Positions 33,993 to 42,528 of a stretch of 64,000 nucleotides of DNA are shown one piece after another. This stretch comes from Sphingomonas faeni. Its GTDB lineage: Bacteria; Pseudomonadota; Alphaproteobacteria; Sphingomonadales; Sphingomonadaceae. The notes below the pieces were generated by a model that was given only the letters and a program-made list of their open reading frames with translations, had not been told where the DNA came from and did not search any database. Position numbers and translations under genes: made by a program. The DNA lies in NCBI RefSeq assembly GCF_003053745.1, contig NZ_QAYE01000006.1, positions 248,001-312,000 on the forward strand, written 5' to 3'. Every line of letters begins with the position of its first letter. The stretch's first letter is position 1.

Positions 33993-34892
33993 CTATAGCA
34001 GCCCGGCGGCGCGATACCACGCCGCGGTTTGCGCGAGCGCTTGGCGGGTCGGGACGGACGGCGTCCACAGCGCGGCCGGCGGCGGCTTGTGCGAGACCCA
34101 GTCGGGGTGGCAGAAATAGCTCACCCGGTCGCGCGTGAGCTTCGCCTTGCGACGCCGGACGAGGCGGTCCGCGGCGGACGCGAGCTTCAGGAGCGCCCGA
34201 GGCGTCGAGAAGACCTTGACCGGCTTGCCCACGGCCACGCCGATCGCGCGCGCAAAGTCGCGGTTGTCCCAGCCGTTAGGCACGCCGTCGTCGGGCTCCA
34301 TGATCGACGGCGCGTCGGCACTCTCGGCAAGCACCAGCAGCAGCGCGGTCAGGTCCTCGACGTACAGCAACGAGACGCGCGTGCCGGCCGGCGGCATCGG
34401 CAGATAGCCAGACCGCGCCGCCTTGAAGAGATCGAGGATATCAAGATCGCGCGGACCGAAGATCGCGGGCGGGCGGACGATCGTCCAGTCCAGCCCAGAC
34501 GTCTGCACGCGCGTTTCCGCCTCGGCCTTCGACCAGCCATAGTTCGACAGCGTCGGCTCGCGCGCGGCGAGCGAGGAGACGTGGACGAAGCGGCGGATGC
34601 CGGCCGCCCGCGTCGCCTGAAGGATGCCTTCGGTTCCGGCGACGTTGCCCTTGCCGAAGCCCGCCCGGTCGGGGGCGTTGACGACACCGGCGACGTGGAT
34701 GACTACGTCCGCGCCGTCGACCAGCGTCGCGAGGCTCTTCGGGCGATCAAGCGCGCCTTCGATCCAGGTCACGCCGATGCGCTTGGCCTGCGGTTTCCGA
34801 GCGAGCGCGCGGACGGTGTGCCCGGTCTCGAGCGCGTGATCGATCAGGTGGCTGCCAACGAACCCGGTGCCGCCGGTGATAGCCAGCATCAT
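33993..34892 (-). CDS. cerR: NAD(P)-dependent epimerase/reductase, probable ceramide reductase
   Basis: 299-residue short-chain dehydrogenase (extended/atypical) with Rossmann motif GGTGFVGSHLIDHAL at the N-terminus and the active-site pair in SNYGWSKAEAE (Tyr-x3-Lys), preceded by VHVSSLAARE. The C-terminal part (FKAARSGYLPMPPAG, YVEDLTALLLVLAES) is typical of the epimerase family. In Caulobacter crescentus an epimerase-like gene beside spt and acp (CerR) reduces the 3-keto group in bacterial ceramide synthesis; the same neighbourhood is the main basis of the specific call. Start ATG at 34892, with a second Met immediately after. Likely first gene of the operon. Confidence 0.8.
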   Translation of the reverse strand: MMLAITGGTGFVGSHLIDHALETGHTVRALARKPQAKRIGVTWIEGALDRPKSLATLVDGADVVIHVAGVVNAPDRAGFGKGNVAGTEGILQATRAAGIRRFVHVSSLAAREPTLSNYGWSKAEAETRVQTSGLDWTIVRPPAIFGPRDLDILDLFKAARSGYLPMPPAGTRVSLLYVEDLTALLLVLAESADAPSIMEPDDGVPNGWDNRDFARAIGVAVGKPVKVFSTPRALLKLASAADRLVRRRKAKLTRDRVSYFCHPDWVSHKPPPAALWTPSVPTRQALAQTAAWYRAAGLL

Positions 34893-34923
34893 GACCGCGC
34901 TCCCGAGGTAGCATAAGAAGTAT

Positions 34924-34976
34924 GTTCACCCGCGAAGGCGGGTGTCCAGGCTGGGCACCCGCCTTCGCGGGTGAAC
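34924..34976. repeat. Palindromic element, family F, copy 2
   Basis: Near-perfect hairpin GTTCACCCGCGAAGGCGGGT..CCAGGCTGG..ACCCGCCTTCGCGGGTGAAC, between proB and the ceramide-reductase gene on the leftward strand. Confidence 0.85.
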
Positions 34977-34989
34977 AAGGCCCGGCCGA

Positions 34990-36087
34990 TCATACGAGCG
35001 CCAAATGATTGCGATGCACCAGCGCGGATCTTGGAGCGTAGCCAAGGATGGCCGCATGATCGTCACTATGGCGACCAAGCAGGCGCGCGGTATCCGCCGC
35101 ATCATACTCCGCAAGGCCCCGCGCGACCGTGCCGTCGGGCCCTTCGATCGTCACCAGATCGCCCCGCGTGAAACCCCCGTCGATCCGCGTCGCGCCGGCC
35201 GCCAGCAAACTCCGCCCCCGTCCAAGCGCAGCCGCGGCTCCCGCATCGACATGGATCGCACCCTTCGCGGTCAGTCCCCCCGCCAGCCAGGCTTTCCGCG
35301 CAGACGCCGTCCGCTCGGCCGTAAATATCGTGTGGCGGGCAGGGGTGGAGAGCGGATGCTCAATCCGCCCCGACGCGATAGCCAGCGGAATACCCGCACC
35401 CGTCGCGATCCGCGCGGCCGCGATCTTCGAGGCCATCCCGCCCGAGCCCATCCCCGAGCCCGACCCGTCGTCCGCCATCCCCGCCACCGCGTCGATCCGC
35501 GGCACGCTGGCGATATGGGTCGCGGATGGATCGGTATGCGGATTGGCCGTGTAGAGCCCGTCCACATCGGACAGCAGGATCACGCCCTGCGCACCGGCCG
35601 CCTGCGCGACCCGCGCGGCAAGGCGGTCGTTATCGCCGAACCGGATTTCCTCGGTCGCAACGCTGTCGTTCTCGTTGATGACGGGCACGACCTTCAGCGA
35701 CAACAGCCGGTTGAGCGTCGCGGCGGCGTTGAGATAGCGGCGGCGGTCTTCGAGATCGTCCAGCGTGACGAGGATCTGCGCCGCGTTAAGCCCCTGCGCA
35801 GCCAGCAGTTCGGCCCAGACCTGGCTAAGCGCAATCTGGCCAGTGGCAGCCGCGGCCTGCGCGTCTTCGAGACTGGCGCGTCCGCCCTTCGAAAGACCAA
35901 GCCGGCGTGCGCCCAAGGCGATCGCGCCGGACGACACGATAGCGACCTGCTGGCCTTCACCAGTTCGATCAGCAATGTCGGCAACGAGACCGGTCAGCCA
36001 CTCCCGCCGAACGCTCCCATCAGGATCGACAAGCAACGCCGACCCGATCTTCACGATCAGCCGCGCGCAAGACGAAGGCGGAAACAT
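34990..36087 (-). CDS. proB: Glutamate 5-kinase
   Basis: Phosphorylates L-glutamate to gamma-glutamyl phosphate, the first committed step of proline synthesis. 365 residues: amino-acid kinase domain (LIVKIGSALLVDPDG, VSSGAIALGARRLGL, PVINENDSVATEEI, FGDNDRLAARVAQAAGA, LLSDVDGLYTANP, GTGGM-like GMGSGGMASKIAAA) and a C-terminal PUA domain (GRGRSLLAAGATRIDGGF). GGGAG followed by CAGTG places the ATG at 36087; a GTG directly before it is a weaker alternative. Lies downstream of obgE, an arrangement common in proteobacteria, with a palindromic element between them. Confidence 0.95.
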   Translation of the reverse strand: MFPPSSCARLIVKIGSALLVDPDGSVRREWLTGLVADIADRTGEGQQVAIVSSGAIALGARRLGLSKGGRASLEDAQAAAATGQIALSQVWAELLAAQGLNAAQILVTLDDLEDRRRYLNAAATLNRLLSLKVVPVINENDSVATEEIRFGDNDRLAARVAQAAGAQGVILLSDVDGLYTANPHTDPSATHIASVPRIDAVAGMADDGSGSGMGSGGMASKIAAARIATGAGIPLAIASGRIEHPLSTPARHTIFTAERTASARKAWLAGGLTAKGAIHVDAGAAAALGRGRSLLAAGATRIDGGFTRGDLVTIEGPDGTVARGLAEYDAADTARLLGRHSDDHAAILGYAPRSALVHRNHLALV

Positions 36088-36094
36088 CACTGCT

Positions 36095-36193
36095 CCCTCT
36101 CCCCGTCGGGGAGAGGGCCGGGGTGAGGGGCAGCCACAAGCGGTACCGCCCGGAACAGCCCCTCACCCAACCCTCTCCCCGCAGGGGAGAGGG
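36095..36193. repeat. Palindromic element, family C, copy 2
   Basis: Arms CCCTCTCCCCGTCGGGGAGA and CCCTCTCCCCGCAGGGGAGA, inner boxes GGGGTGAGGGGCAGCCAC and CAGCCCCTCACCCAACC. Matches 15879-15975. Located between obgE and proB inside the same operon. Confidence 0.85.
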
Positions 36194-36205
36194 CAAAGCA
36201 AGACG

Positions 36206-37252
36206 TCAGAGCGGCGACCATGCGACCGGCACTTCGCCTTCTTCCAGTTCCTTCGCCGCGCCGGGAGCCGGCCCGATCGCCTCGATCAGCTGGTCCAGCA
36301 CTGCTTCGATGCCAGCGCCACTCGCGCCCGAAATCGCCATCACCTCGGCACCGCTGGCTTCCGCCAGCTCCGCCGATAGCGCCGCGATCAGCTCAGGATC
36401 GAGCATGTCGATCTTGTTCAGCGCGACGATCACCTTCTTGTCGGTGAGCCCCTCGCCGTAATTCTCCAGCTCGTCGCGCACGATCCGGTACGATTCGGCC
36501 ACGTCACGGTCGTTCGCATCGACCAGATGCAGCAGCACCCGGCACCGCTCGATATGCCCGAGGAACCGATCACCGATCCCCGCACCTTCGGCCGCACCCT
36601 GGATCAGCCCCGGAATATCCGCGACCACGAACTCGCGCTGCTTGTGGCGCACCACGCCCAGCTGCGGCCGCGTCGTCGTGAAGGCATATTCACCGACCTT
36701 GGCCTGCGCGTTCGTCACCTGGTTGATGAAGGTCGACTTGCCCGCATTCGGCAACCCGACGAGGCCTGCATCGGCGAGCAGCTTCAGCCGCAGCCAGACC
36801 CACGCCTCGCCGAACGGCCAGCCGGTGCCGTGCTGGCGCGGGGTGCGGTTGGTCGAGGTCTTGTAGCTCGCGTTACCGCGGCCGCCGTCGCCGCCGCGGA
36901 ACAGCACTTCGCGCTGGCCGACTTCGGTGAAGTCGATCAGCACCTCTTCCTTGTCCTCGGACAGCACCTGCGTGCCGAGCGGAACGCGGATGACGAGGTC
37001 CTTGCCGCCCGCGCCGGTGCGGTTCGAACCCGACCCGCCCGAGCCGCGCGGCGCGCGGAAATGCTGCGTGTAGCGGAAGTCGATCAGCGTGTTCAGGCCG
37101 GCGATGCATTCGAACACGATGTCGCCGCCCTTGCCGCCATTGCCGCCGTCGGGGCCGCCATATTCGATATATTTCTCGCGGCGGAAGCTGACGGCACCGG
37201 GGCCGCCCTCACCCGAACGTACGTAGATCTTGGCTTGGTCTAGAAAATGCAT
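36206..37252 (-). CDS. obgE: GTPase ObgE/CgtA
   Basis: 348-residue essential GTPase linked to late 50S assembly and stringent-type control. Gly-rich Obg fold at the N-terminus ([34 protein letters not shown]), then G domain with [17 protein letters not shown] (G1), [10 protein letters not shown] (G2), [16 protein letters not shown] (G3) and NKIDML (G4). The C-terminal extension is short, ending VAWSPL. Upstream of proB. Normal length and all motifs intact. Confidence 0.97.
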   Translation of the reverse strand: MHFLDQAKIYVRSGEGGPGAVSFRREKYIEYGGPDGGNGGKGGDIVFECIAGLNTLIDFRYTQHFRAPRGSGGSGSNRTGAGGKDLVIRVPLGTQVLSEDKEEVLIDFTEVGQREVLFRGGDGGRGNASYKTSTNRTPRQHGTGWPFGEAWVWLRLKLLADAGLVGLPNAGKSTFINQVTNAQAKVGEYAFTTTRPQLGVVRHKQREFVVADIPGLIQGAAEGAGIGDRFLGHIERCRVLLHLVDANDRDVAESYRIVRDELENYGEGLTDKKVIVALNKIDMLDPELIAALSAELAEASGAEVMAISGASGAGIEAVLDQLIEAIGPAPGAAKELEEGEVPVAWSPL

Positions 37253-37330
37253 CGCCGCCCCATAGCGAAATTGGCGAAAATCTCCACCCTCTGCGATTCG
37301 GGTCGCGATTCGCCCCCCGAACCGATACGC

Positions 37331-37930
37331 TCAGCAGCGGGCAGGGGCAGCCGCGTCCTTGCTGGCGAGCAACGCATCGAGCGCGAGTTCGCGCGCCTTG
37401 CCGACCGGCAACCCGAGCGCGCGCGCCATCGGCGCTCCCATCAGCGCATCGCCGAGCGCCATCAACACCAGCGTCAACGTCTGTTCCTGGATCGGCTGGT
37501 CGCCGGGCATGTCGCCCTCCGCCAGCTCGTCGACCAGGTCATGGATCGCGGTCAGGATCGGGTCGAGCGCATTGGTATTGCCCGACAGGATCATCCAACT
37601 CGCCAGCGCGCCCGCGCCGCCCTTGCCGAACGCGTCGAAGGTCATCTCCACCACCTCGCGCGGGTCGAGTTCGCCTGCCCGCACGCGCAGAACCGCTGCA
37701 CCTATAGTGCCGACGATATCCGCCGCCATCCGCGTGATCAGCGCGGTATGCAGCGCCTCCGCCGAGCCGAAATGGTGGAGTAGATTGGCGTGCGTGCGGC
37801 CGACGCGGCCTGCGACCGCCTTCAACGTGACGGCGCTGGGGCCGCTCTCAACAAGCAGGGTCCGCGCAGCCTCGACGGCGGCTTCACGCGATTCGGTGGG
37901 GGAGAGTCGCTTGCGCGGTGTTGACGTCAC
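37331..37930 (-). CDS. TetR-family transcriptional regulator
   Basis: 199-residue repressor-type regulator. The N-terminal HTH region reads AAVEAARTLLVESGPSAVTLKAV then RVGRTHANLLHHFGSAEALH, the family's LYYHF-like recognition helix being LLHHFGS. The C-terminal ligand domain is unassigned. It is divergent from a ferritin-like metal-dependent hydrolase gene, and a 14-base inverted repeat in the 63-base gap (37947-37960) is a likely shared operator, so it probably autoregulates and controls that gene. Ligand unknown. Confidence 0.9.
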   Translation of the reverse strand: MTSTPRKRLSPTESREAAVEAARTLLVESGPSAVTLKAVAGRVGRTHANLLHHFGSAEALHTALITRMAADIVGTIGAAVLRVRAGELDPREVVEMTFDAFGKGGAGALASWMILSGNTNALDPILTAIHDLVDELAEGDMPGDQPIQEQTLTLVLMALGDALMGAPMARALGLPVGKARELALDALLASKDAAAPARC

Positions 37931-37946
37931 GGACCGGGAAACCTAT

Positions 37947-37960
37947 TTACATCAATGTAA
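37947..37960. promoter_or_regulatory. Candidate TetR operator
   Basis: Perfect inverted repeat TTACAT-CA-ATGTAA in the 63-base gap between the divergent TetR gene and the hydrolase gene. Size and position fit a TetR-family operator covering both promoters. Confidence 0.65.
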
Positions 37961-37993
37961 GTAACGAGTGTTCATTCCTGTTTGGAGGTTTCC

Positions 37994-38863
37994 GTGGCGA
38001 AAGCAACCACGCCTGCCGATCTGACGATCACCCCGCGCGACCGCCGGTTCGGCCGCGGTGCCGCGATTCGCCGCTGGTGGCTGAACGACGATGCCGTAGC
38101 GACCGCGTTCTACAACGCGCTGTCGGTGACGTTTCCGAAGGGCGAGGGGTATTTCGTCGACAGCGTGCGGAAGTTTCGCGAGGGCACGCCGCCCAAGCTT
38201 CACGCGGAGATCAACGCCTTCATCAAGCAGGAGGTGATCCACACCCGCGAGCACGTCGCGTTCAACCGCCACGTCACCGACCAGGGGTATGACGTCGCGC
38301 CGCTGATCGTCGATGTCGACGCGGCGCTGGCACTGACCAAGGGGCGTCCGGAGATCGCGAGCCTCGCCGCCACCACCGCGCTCGAGCATTTCACTGCGAT
38401 GCTGGCGCACGAACTGATCGCGAATCCGAAACACCTCGCGGGCGGGGACCAGCAGGCGGCGGCGCTCTGGCTCTGGCATGCGGCCGAGGAGATTGAGCAC
38501 AAGGGCGTCGCCTACGACACCTGGCTGCACGCAACGAGGGACTGGCCGCGGTTTACGCGCTGGCGGGTGAAGTCGCTGGTGATGCTGATCACGACGTGGC
38601 GGTTCTTCACCGGACGCGCACGGGGGATGGCGGAACTGTTGCGGCAGGACGGGCTGACCGGACCGAAGGTGTGGGCGCGGATGGCGTGGTACGCGTTCGG
38701 TAATCCGGGAATGGCGCGTAAGATCGCCGGCGTCTGGGCGGCGTATTTCCTGCCGGGGTTCCACCCGTGGAAGCATGACGACCGCGCGCTGATCGGCTTG
38801 GCGGAGAGCGAGTATGAGGCGGCGGTGCTGCCTGTTGCCAAGCGGGCGGTTGCAGTGGCTTGA
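37994..38863 (+). CDS. Predicted metal-dependent hydrolase (PF10118-like, ferritin-like His/Glu motifs)
   Basis: 289-residue protein resembling the Metal_hydrol (PF10118) family. GTG start at 37994, preceded by GGAGG five bases upstream (37984-37988). Metal-ligand-like motifs in a helical core: EINAFIKQEVIHTREH (about 75-90), ALEHFTAMLAHELI (about 135-148) and WHAAEEIEHKGVAYD (about 165-180), an E..H / E..H pattern reminiscent of diiron helical bundles. The C-terminal part has hydrophobic segments (VWAAYFLPGFHPW). Regulated most likely by the divergent TetR. Substrate unknown. Confidence 0.82.
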   Translation: MAKATTPADLTITPRDRRFGRGAAIRRWWLNDDAVATAFYNALSVTFPKGEGYFVDSVRKFREGTPPKLHAEINAFIKQEVIHTREHVAFNRHVTDQGYDVAPLIVDVDAALALTKGRPEIASLAATTALEHFTAMLAHELIANPKHLAGGDQQAAALWLWHAAEEIEHKGVAYDTWLHATRDWPRFTRWRVKSLVMLITTWRFFTGRARGMAELLRQDGLTGPKVWARMAWYAFGNPGMARKIAGVWAAYFLPGFHPWKHDDRALIGLAESEYEAAVLPVAKRAVAVA

Positions 38864-38896
38864 GCCTCGGACTCCAGGCTTCCTACTTACGTCCTA

Positions 38897-38974
38897 GTTC
38901 TCCCGCGAAGGCGGGAGCCCAGGATACCAAACGCCACCGCCCGCGACCCTGGACCCCCGCCTGCGCGGGGGAGC
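38897..38974. repeat. Palindromic element, family F, copy 3
   Basis: GTTCTCCCGCGAAGGCGGGA..CCCAGG on the left and CCTGGACCCCCGCCTGCGCG on the right with a longer centre than other family F copies. Located downstream of the hydrolase gene, next to family A copy 3. Confidence 0.75.
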
Positions 38975-38999
38975 GGCTAGGGCTGAGCCTCTACTGAGG

Positions 39000-39107
39000 C
39001 ACCACCCCGGCGAAGGCCGGGGCCCAATTGGGGAACGTTGCTAACGGAGTACATCGCTCCGTTACTGCGACCTTTCCAATTGGGCCCCGGCCTTCGCCGG
39101 GGTGGTG
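39000..39107 (-). repeat. Palindromic element, family A, copy 3
   Basis: CACCACCCCGGCGAAGGCCG..CCCAATTGGGG left, CCAATTGGGCCCCGGCCTTC..GGGGTGGTG right. The centre has CGCTCCGTTACTGCGACC, the complement of the core in copies 1 and 2, so this copy is inverted relative to them. Confidence 0.88.
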
Positions 39108-39135
39108 TGCGATTGTGCGGCGACGGTGCTGCGAC

Positions 39136-39681
39136 TCACGCCGCCAAAGGCATTGGCGCACATCGATCGTCATCCAGATCCAGCTCGAACATCACCGCAG
39201 GCGCCTCGCCCCCACGCCCCCGCGAAGTCCGCGGCTCGACCCGCCCCGTAGGCCGAAACCCGAGCTTCGCCAGCACTCGCCCCGACGCCGGGTTATCGAC
39301 AAAGTGAAATGCATCCAGCCGGTGCAGCCCCAGCGCATGCCGCGCCATCGCCACCACCGCCTCGCCAGCCTCGGTCGCATAGCCGCGACCCCAGGCGTCC
39401 GGTGCCAGCCAATAGCCCAGTTCATGCCCCGCATCCGCCGCGCGGATACCGATCCCGCCGACGAGTCGCGGCGTGCCCGCCTCCATCGTTTCGATCATGA
39501 AATGCGGATCGTGCGGCCCCCGCGGCTGCGCCAGGAACGCCTCGGCATCCCCCAGCGCATAGGGCCAAGGCGCCCGCGCCAGCTTGGCGACCACCGACTC
39601 ATGGCCGATCGCCCGCGCCAGTGCAGGCGCATCTTCCGGCCAACCTGGCCGTAATGTCAGTCTCTTGGTGCGCGCGAACAC
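39136..39681 (-). CDS. GNAT N-acetyltransferase (RimJ/RimL-like)
   Basis: 181-residue acetyl-CoA-dependent acetyltransferase of the RimJ/RimL type. It begins with TKRLTLRPGWPEDAPALAR, has the motif A/B region LGYWLAPDAWGRGYATEAGEAVV (pyrophosphate-binding WGRGYAT) and HRLDAFHFVDNPASGRVLAKLGFRPTG near the end. Target, protein N-terminus or small molecule, is unknown. Single gene between repeats and the ribosomal protein L27 gene. Confidence 0.88.
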   Translation of the reverse strand: MFARTKRLTLRPGWPEDAPALARAIGHESVVAKLARAPWPYALGDAEAFLAQPRGPHDPHFMIETMEAGTPRLVGGIGIRAADAGHELGYWLAPDAWGRGYATEAGEAVVAMARHALGLHRLDAFHFVDNPASGRVLAKLGFRPTGRVEPRTSRGRGGEAPAVMFELDLDDDRCAPMPLAA

Positions 39682-39761
39682 GGCTCTCTCCTATCGCGTC
39701 ATTGGCTGCGCGCATGCCACGTCGGGATGACGGGACCGCGACAGCCGCGTGGAGGGAGCAA

Positions 39762-39795
39762 TAAAAAAGGGAGCCGGGGTGACCCGTCTCCCTTG
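39762..39795 (-). terminator. Rho-independent terminator after rpmA
   Basis: Read leftwards: AAGGGAG-ACGGG-TCA-CCCCG-GCTCCCTT followed by TTTTATTGC. It lies about 60 bases after the rpmA stop codon and ends the rplU-rpmA transcript. Confidence 0.85.
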
Positions 39796-39855
39796 TTCAG
39801 GTTCGCTTTCGCGACCCGGGTCACCCTGGTGGGCAACCCGGATGGTTACCCGATG

Positions 39856-40146
39856 TTATTCGGCTGCTGCTGCCATGTCGGCAGTATCGTTCGCTGCCAG
39901 CTCGACCGAGCAGAACTTGCGACCAAGTTTGCCCTGGCTGAACACGACGCGGCCATCGACCAGCGAGAACAGCGTGTGGTCGGTACCGATGCCGACGTTC
40001 GTGCCCGGGTAGAACTTCGTCCCGCGCTGACGCACGAGAATGTTGCCAGCGACGCACGCCTGGCCACCGAACTTCTTGACGCCGAGGCGACGACCGGCCG
40101 AATCACGACCGTTGCGCGAAGAGCCGCCTGCTTTCTTATGTGCCAT
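39856..40146 (-). CDS. rpmA: 50S ribosomal protein L27
   Basis: 96-residue protein located near the peptidyl transferase centre. [20 protein letters not shown] is the conserved N-terminus, followed by [20 protein letters not shown]. The C-terminus is slightly extended with an Ala-rich acidic tail. Downstream of rplU in the usual order, 13 bases apart, and followed by a strong terminator. No N-terminal cleavage extension of the Firmicute type. Confidence 0.98.
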   Translation of the reverse strand: MAHKKAGGSSRNGRDSAGRRLGVKKFGGQACVAGNILVRQRGTKFYPGTNVGIGTDHTLFSLVDGRVVFSQGKLGRKFCSVELAANDTADMAAAAE

Positions 40147-40159
40147 CTGAAGCTACTCC

Positions 40160-40504
40160 TTATGCCTGAGCGGCCGGGGCATCAGCCTCGGTCTGCTTGG
40201 CGGTCTGGCCACCCACGGACACGATCTTCAGGATCGTATGCTGCTGGCGATGGCCGTTCTTACGACGATAGTTATGACGACGACGCTTCTTGAAGACGAT
40301 GACCTTGTCCGCCTTCGCCTGCGCGATGATCTCTGCAGCGACGACGAAGCCCTCGACGGACCGCAGCTCGGAGCCTTCGCCCGCCAGCAGAACGTCACCC
40401 AGCGTCACCGACGCACCTGCATCGCCCTCGATCTTCTCGATGACGATCTTATCTCCGGCGGCGACGCGATACTGCTTGCCGCCCGTGCGCACGACTGCGA
40501 ACAT
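40160..40504 (-). CDS. rplU: 50S ribosomal protein L21
   Basis: 114-residue 23S rRNA-binding protein. Start [20 protein letters not shown] at 40504 fits the family better than the in-frame ATG at 40516. The motif [20 protein letters not shown] is diagnostic. The C-terminal dozen residues ([11 protein letters not shown]) are a lineage tail. First gene of rplU-rpmA. Autogenous or stringent regulation cannot be judged from the sequence. Confidence 0.98.
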   Translation of the reverse strand: MFAVVRTGGKQYRVAAGDKIVIEKIEGDAGASVTLGDVLLAGEGSELRSVEGFVVAAEIIAQAKADKVIVFKKRRRHNYRRKNGHRQQHTILKIVSVGGQTAKQTEADAPAAQA

Positions 40505-40653
40505 GGCCCTTGTCACTTTCCAAATACGTGTATCCCACGAACGCAGGGTCCGCCGGAAGAAGCCGGGCAGCTAAGCGAGGGGGGGAGAGTTGTCAACCGC
40601 GAAGGGGCGGGAAAGAGGAGGCGCGTAGGGTCGTCCACCACAACTGCACAAGA

Positions 40654-40705
40654 TTTTCCCCGCAAAGGCGGGGCCCAGATTGGACGCCCGTCTTCGCGGG
40701 AGAAC
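40654..40705. repeat. Palindromic element, family F, copy 4
   Basis: TTTTCCCCGCAAAGGCGGGG..CCCAGATTGG..CCCGTCTTCGCGGGAGAAC between rplU and hspQ (both leftward). It is more diverged than copies 2 and 5. Confidence 0.75.
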
Positions 40706-40734
40706 AAACTTCACTGGATCAAAGCGATTCGCCC

Positions 40735-41130
40735 TTAGTGCCGATGAACCTGCCGCAGCGCGTACCGCCCATCCGCATAGTCACTGAACAGCCCATCGAT
40801 CGCCGGATGGTCGACCGGCTCGTCGCTGTCGTCCGGCACCAGATTCTGCTGGCTCACATATGCGACGTAACTCGACTCCATGTTCTCCGCGAGCAGATGG
40901 TAGAACGGCTGGTCCTTCCGCGGCCGAATATCCTCGGGGATCGCCGCATACCATTCGTCGCTGTTCGCAAACACCGGGTCGACGTCGAAGATCACCCCGC
41001 GAAAGTCGAACAGCCGGTGCCGCACGACGTCGCCGATCGAGAAATTCGCGTGCGAGATCGGCGGTGCGACCACCTCGGTGGGCACGATCGGGCGGGTGAT
41101 GTCGTGAGCGATACTGTCGTGTCGGGGCAT
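40735..41130 (-). CDS. hspQ: Heat shock protein HspQ (YccV-like)
   Basis: 131-residue YccV/HspQ family protein, a specificity factor of the Lon protease in enterics and a hemimethylated-DNA-binding-domain relative. Core residues: FSIGDVVRHRLFDFRGVIFDVDPVF, PKDQPFYHLL-like RKDQPFYHLLAENMESSYVAYVSQQNLVPD. ATG at 41130 (MPRHDSIAHD); the open frame continues far upstream across the tRNA-Ser and rsgA, which is antisense readthrough. The N-terminal 25 residues are not part of the conserved core. Confidence 0.9.
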   Translation of the reverse strand: MPRHDSIAHDITRPIVPTEVVAPPISHANFSIGDVVRHRLFDFRGVIFDVDPVFANSDEWYAAIPEDIRPRKDQPFYHLLAENMESSYVAYVSQQNLVPDDSDEPVDHPAIDGLFSDYADGRYALRQVHRH

Positions 41131-41286
41131 ATCGGCCAATTTAGGGTTTGTTTTGCGCCGCACAAGGAAAACGCGTCGAGCGGCGCCCGGAGCGCTCAAA
41201 ACCCTCTTGCATCGCTGGGGCCCTTTCATTAGAGGCCGCGCTTCGACCGATCGGAGGCGCTGTTCGCAGCATCTCGGGTGACCTGC

Positions 41287-41376
<90 letters not shown>

Positions 41377-41529
41377 TTTATTCCCTACACCACCGGACAT
41401 TCGCCGCCAGGCGCACCGCCATTGCGCGGTCGCGCGTGCATACGGCGATGGCAATGCCCTCCGTCGCGGCCTAGACGATGGGCGGTACGACCGCCGCCGC
41501 GTCGTCGAGAAGGATGCCGCACCAAGCCT

Positions 41530-42528
41530 ATGATATCGACCGACCAGACTCTGGCAGACCTTGGCTGGACTGCGCATTTTGCGGACCAGCTGACCGAGGA
41601 CGAGCGTCTCCACGGCCACCCTGTCCGCGTGATGGCGGTGCACCGCGGCAAGATCGCGGTGTCCGGCGCCAAATCGGACGGTTTCGTCTCGCCCTATATC
41701 GCAGGCGCGCAGCCCGAGGACGATCACCCGACGGTCGGCGACTGGCTGCTGATCGACGATCGCACGCAGGAGGCGACGCGCGTCCTCCGCCGCATGAACC
41801 TGTTCAAGCGACGCTCGCCGGCCGATCCGCGGAAAGATCAGATGATCGCCGCCAATGTCGACACCGTCTTCATCGTCGCATCGTGCAACCAAGATTTCAG
41901 CATCGCCCGGCTCGAGCGCTATCTCGTGCTGGCGCGCGAGGTGGGGGTGCCCCCGGTCGTCGTCCTTACCAAGGCCGACCTGACCGACACGCCCGAGGAG
42001 TTCGCCGCCGCGGCGCGCGCGATCGAACCGGGATTGCTCGTCGAAACCGTCGACGGGCGCGACCGGGCGGACGTCAAGCGGTTGGCGGCATGGTGCGGCC
42101 CCGGCAAGACCGTCGCGTTCCTCGGTTCGTCCGGCGTCGGCAAATCCACGCTCGTCAACGCGTTGCGGGGATCGGACAGCATCGGGACGCAGGCGGTGCG
42201 GGTCAAGGACGGTACCGGCCGTCACACGACGACGGTGCGCGAGATGCACCGGCTCGACCAGAGCGGCTGGCTGCTTGACCTTCCCGGTATGCGCGAACTG
42301 CAATTGTCGGAGGCCGCGACCGGGCTGGCCGAGGTGTTCGACGATATCGCGCTGCTCGCGCAGGAGTGCCGGTTCGCCGATTGTTCGCACGGCGTCGAGC
42401 CGGGATGCGCGATTCAGGCGGCGATCGCGGCGGGGACGCTGGCACCGGACCGCTTCGAACGCTGGTGCAAGCTCAACGCGGAGGAAAATGGTGCGGCGTC
42501 ACGGCTGACGAAGCGCCGGACCCGCTGA
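41530..42528 (+). CDS. rsgA: Small ribosomal subunit biogenesis GTPase RsgA
   Basis: 332-residue circularly permuted GTPase that checks late 30S maturation. OB-fold first (about 30-105), then G4 LTKADL (about 150), G1 GSSGVGKSTLVNAL (about 200), HTTTVREMH (G2), DLPGMRE (G3), and a C-terminal zinc site CRFADCSHGVEPGC (about 275-290). ATG at 41530 (MISTDQTLADLGW). Directly downstream of the tRNA-Ser gene but probably independently transcribed. Confidence 0.95.
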   Translation: MISTDQTLADLGWTAHFADQLTEDERLHGHPVRVMAVHRGKIAVSGAKSDGFVSPYIAGAQPEDDHPTVGDWLLIDDRTQEATRVLRRMNLFKRRSPADPRKDQMIAANVDTVFIVASCNQDFSIARLERYLVLAREVGVPPVVVLTKADLTDTPEEFAAAARAIEPGLLVETVDGRDRADVKRLAAWCGPGKTVAFLGSSGVGKSTLVNALRGSDSIGTQAVRVKDGTGRHTTTVREMHRLDQSGWLLDLPGMRELQLSEAATGLAEVFDDIALLAQECRFADCSHGVEPGCAIQAAIAAGTLAPDRFERWCKLNAEENGAASRLTKRRTR

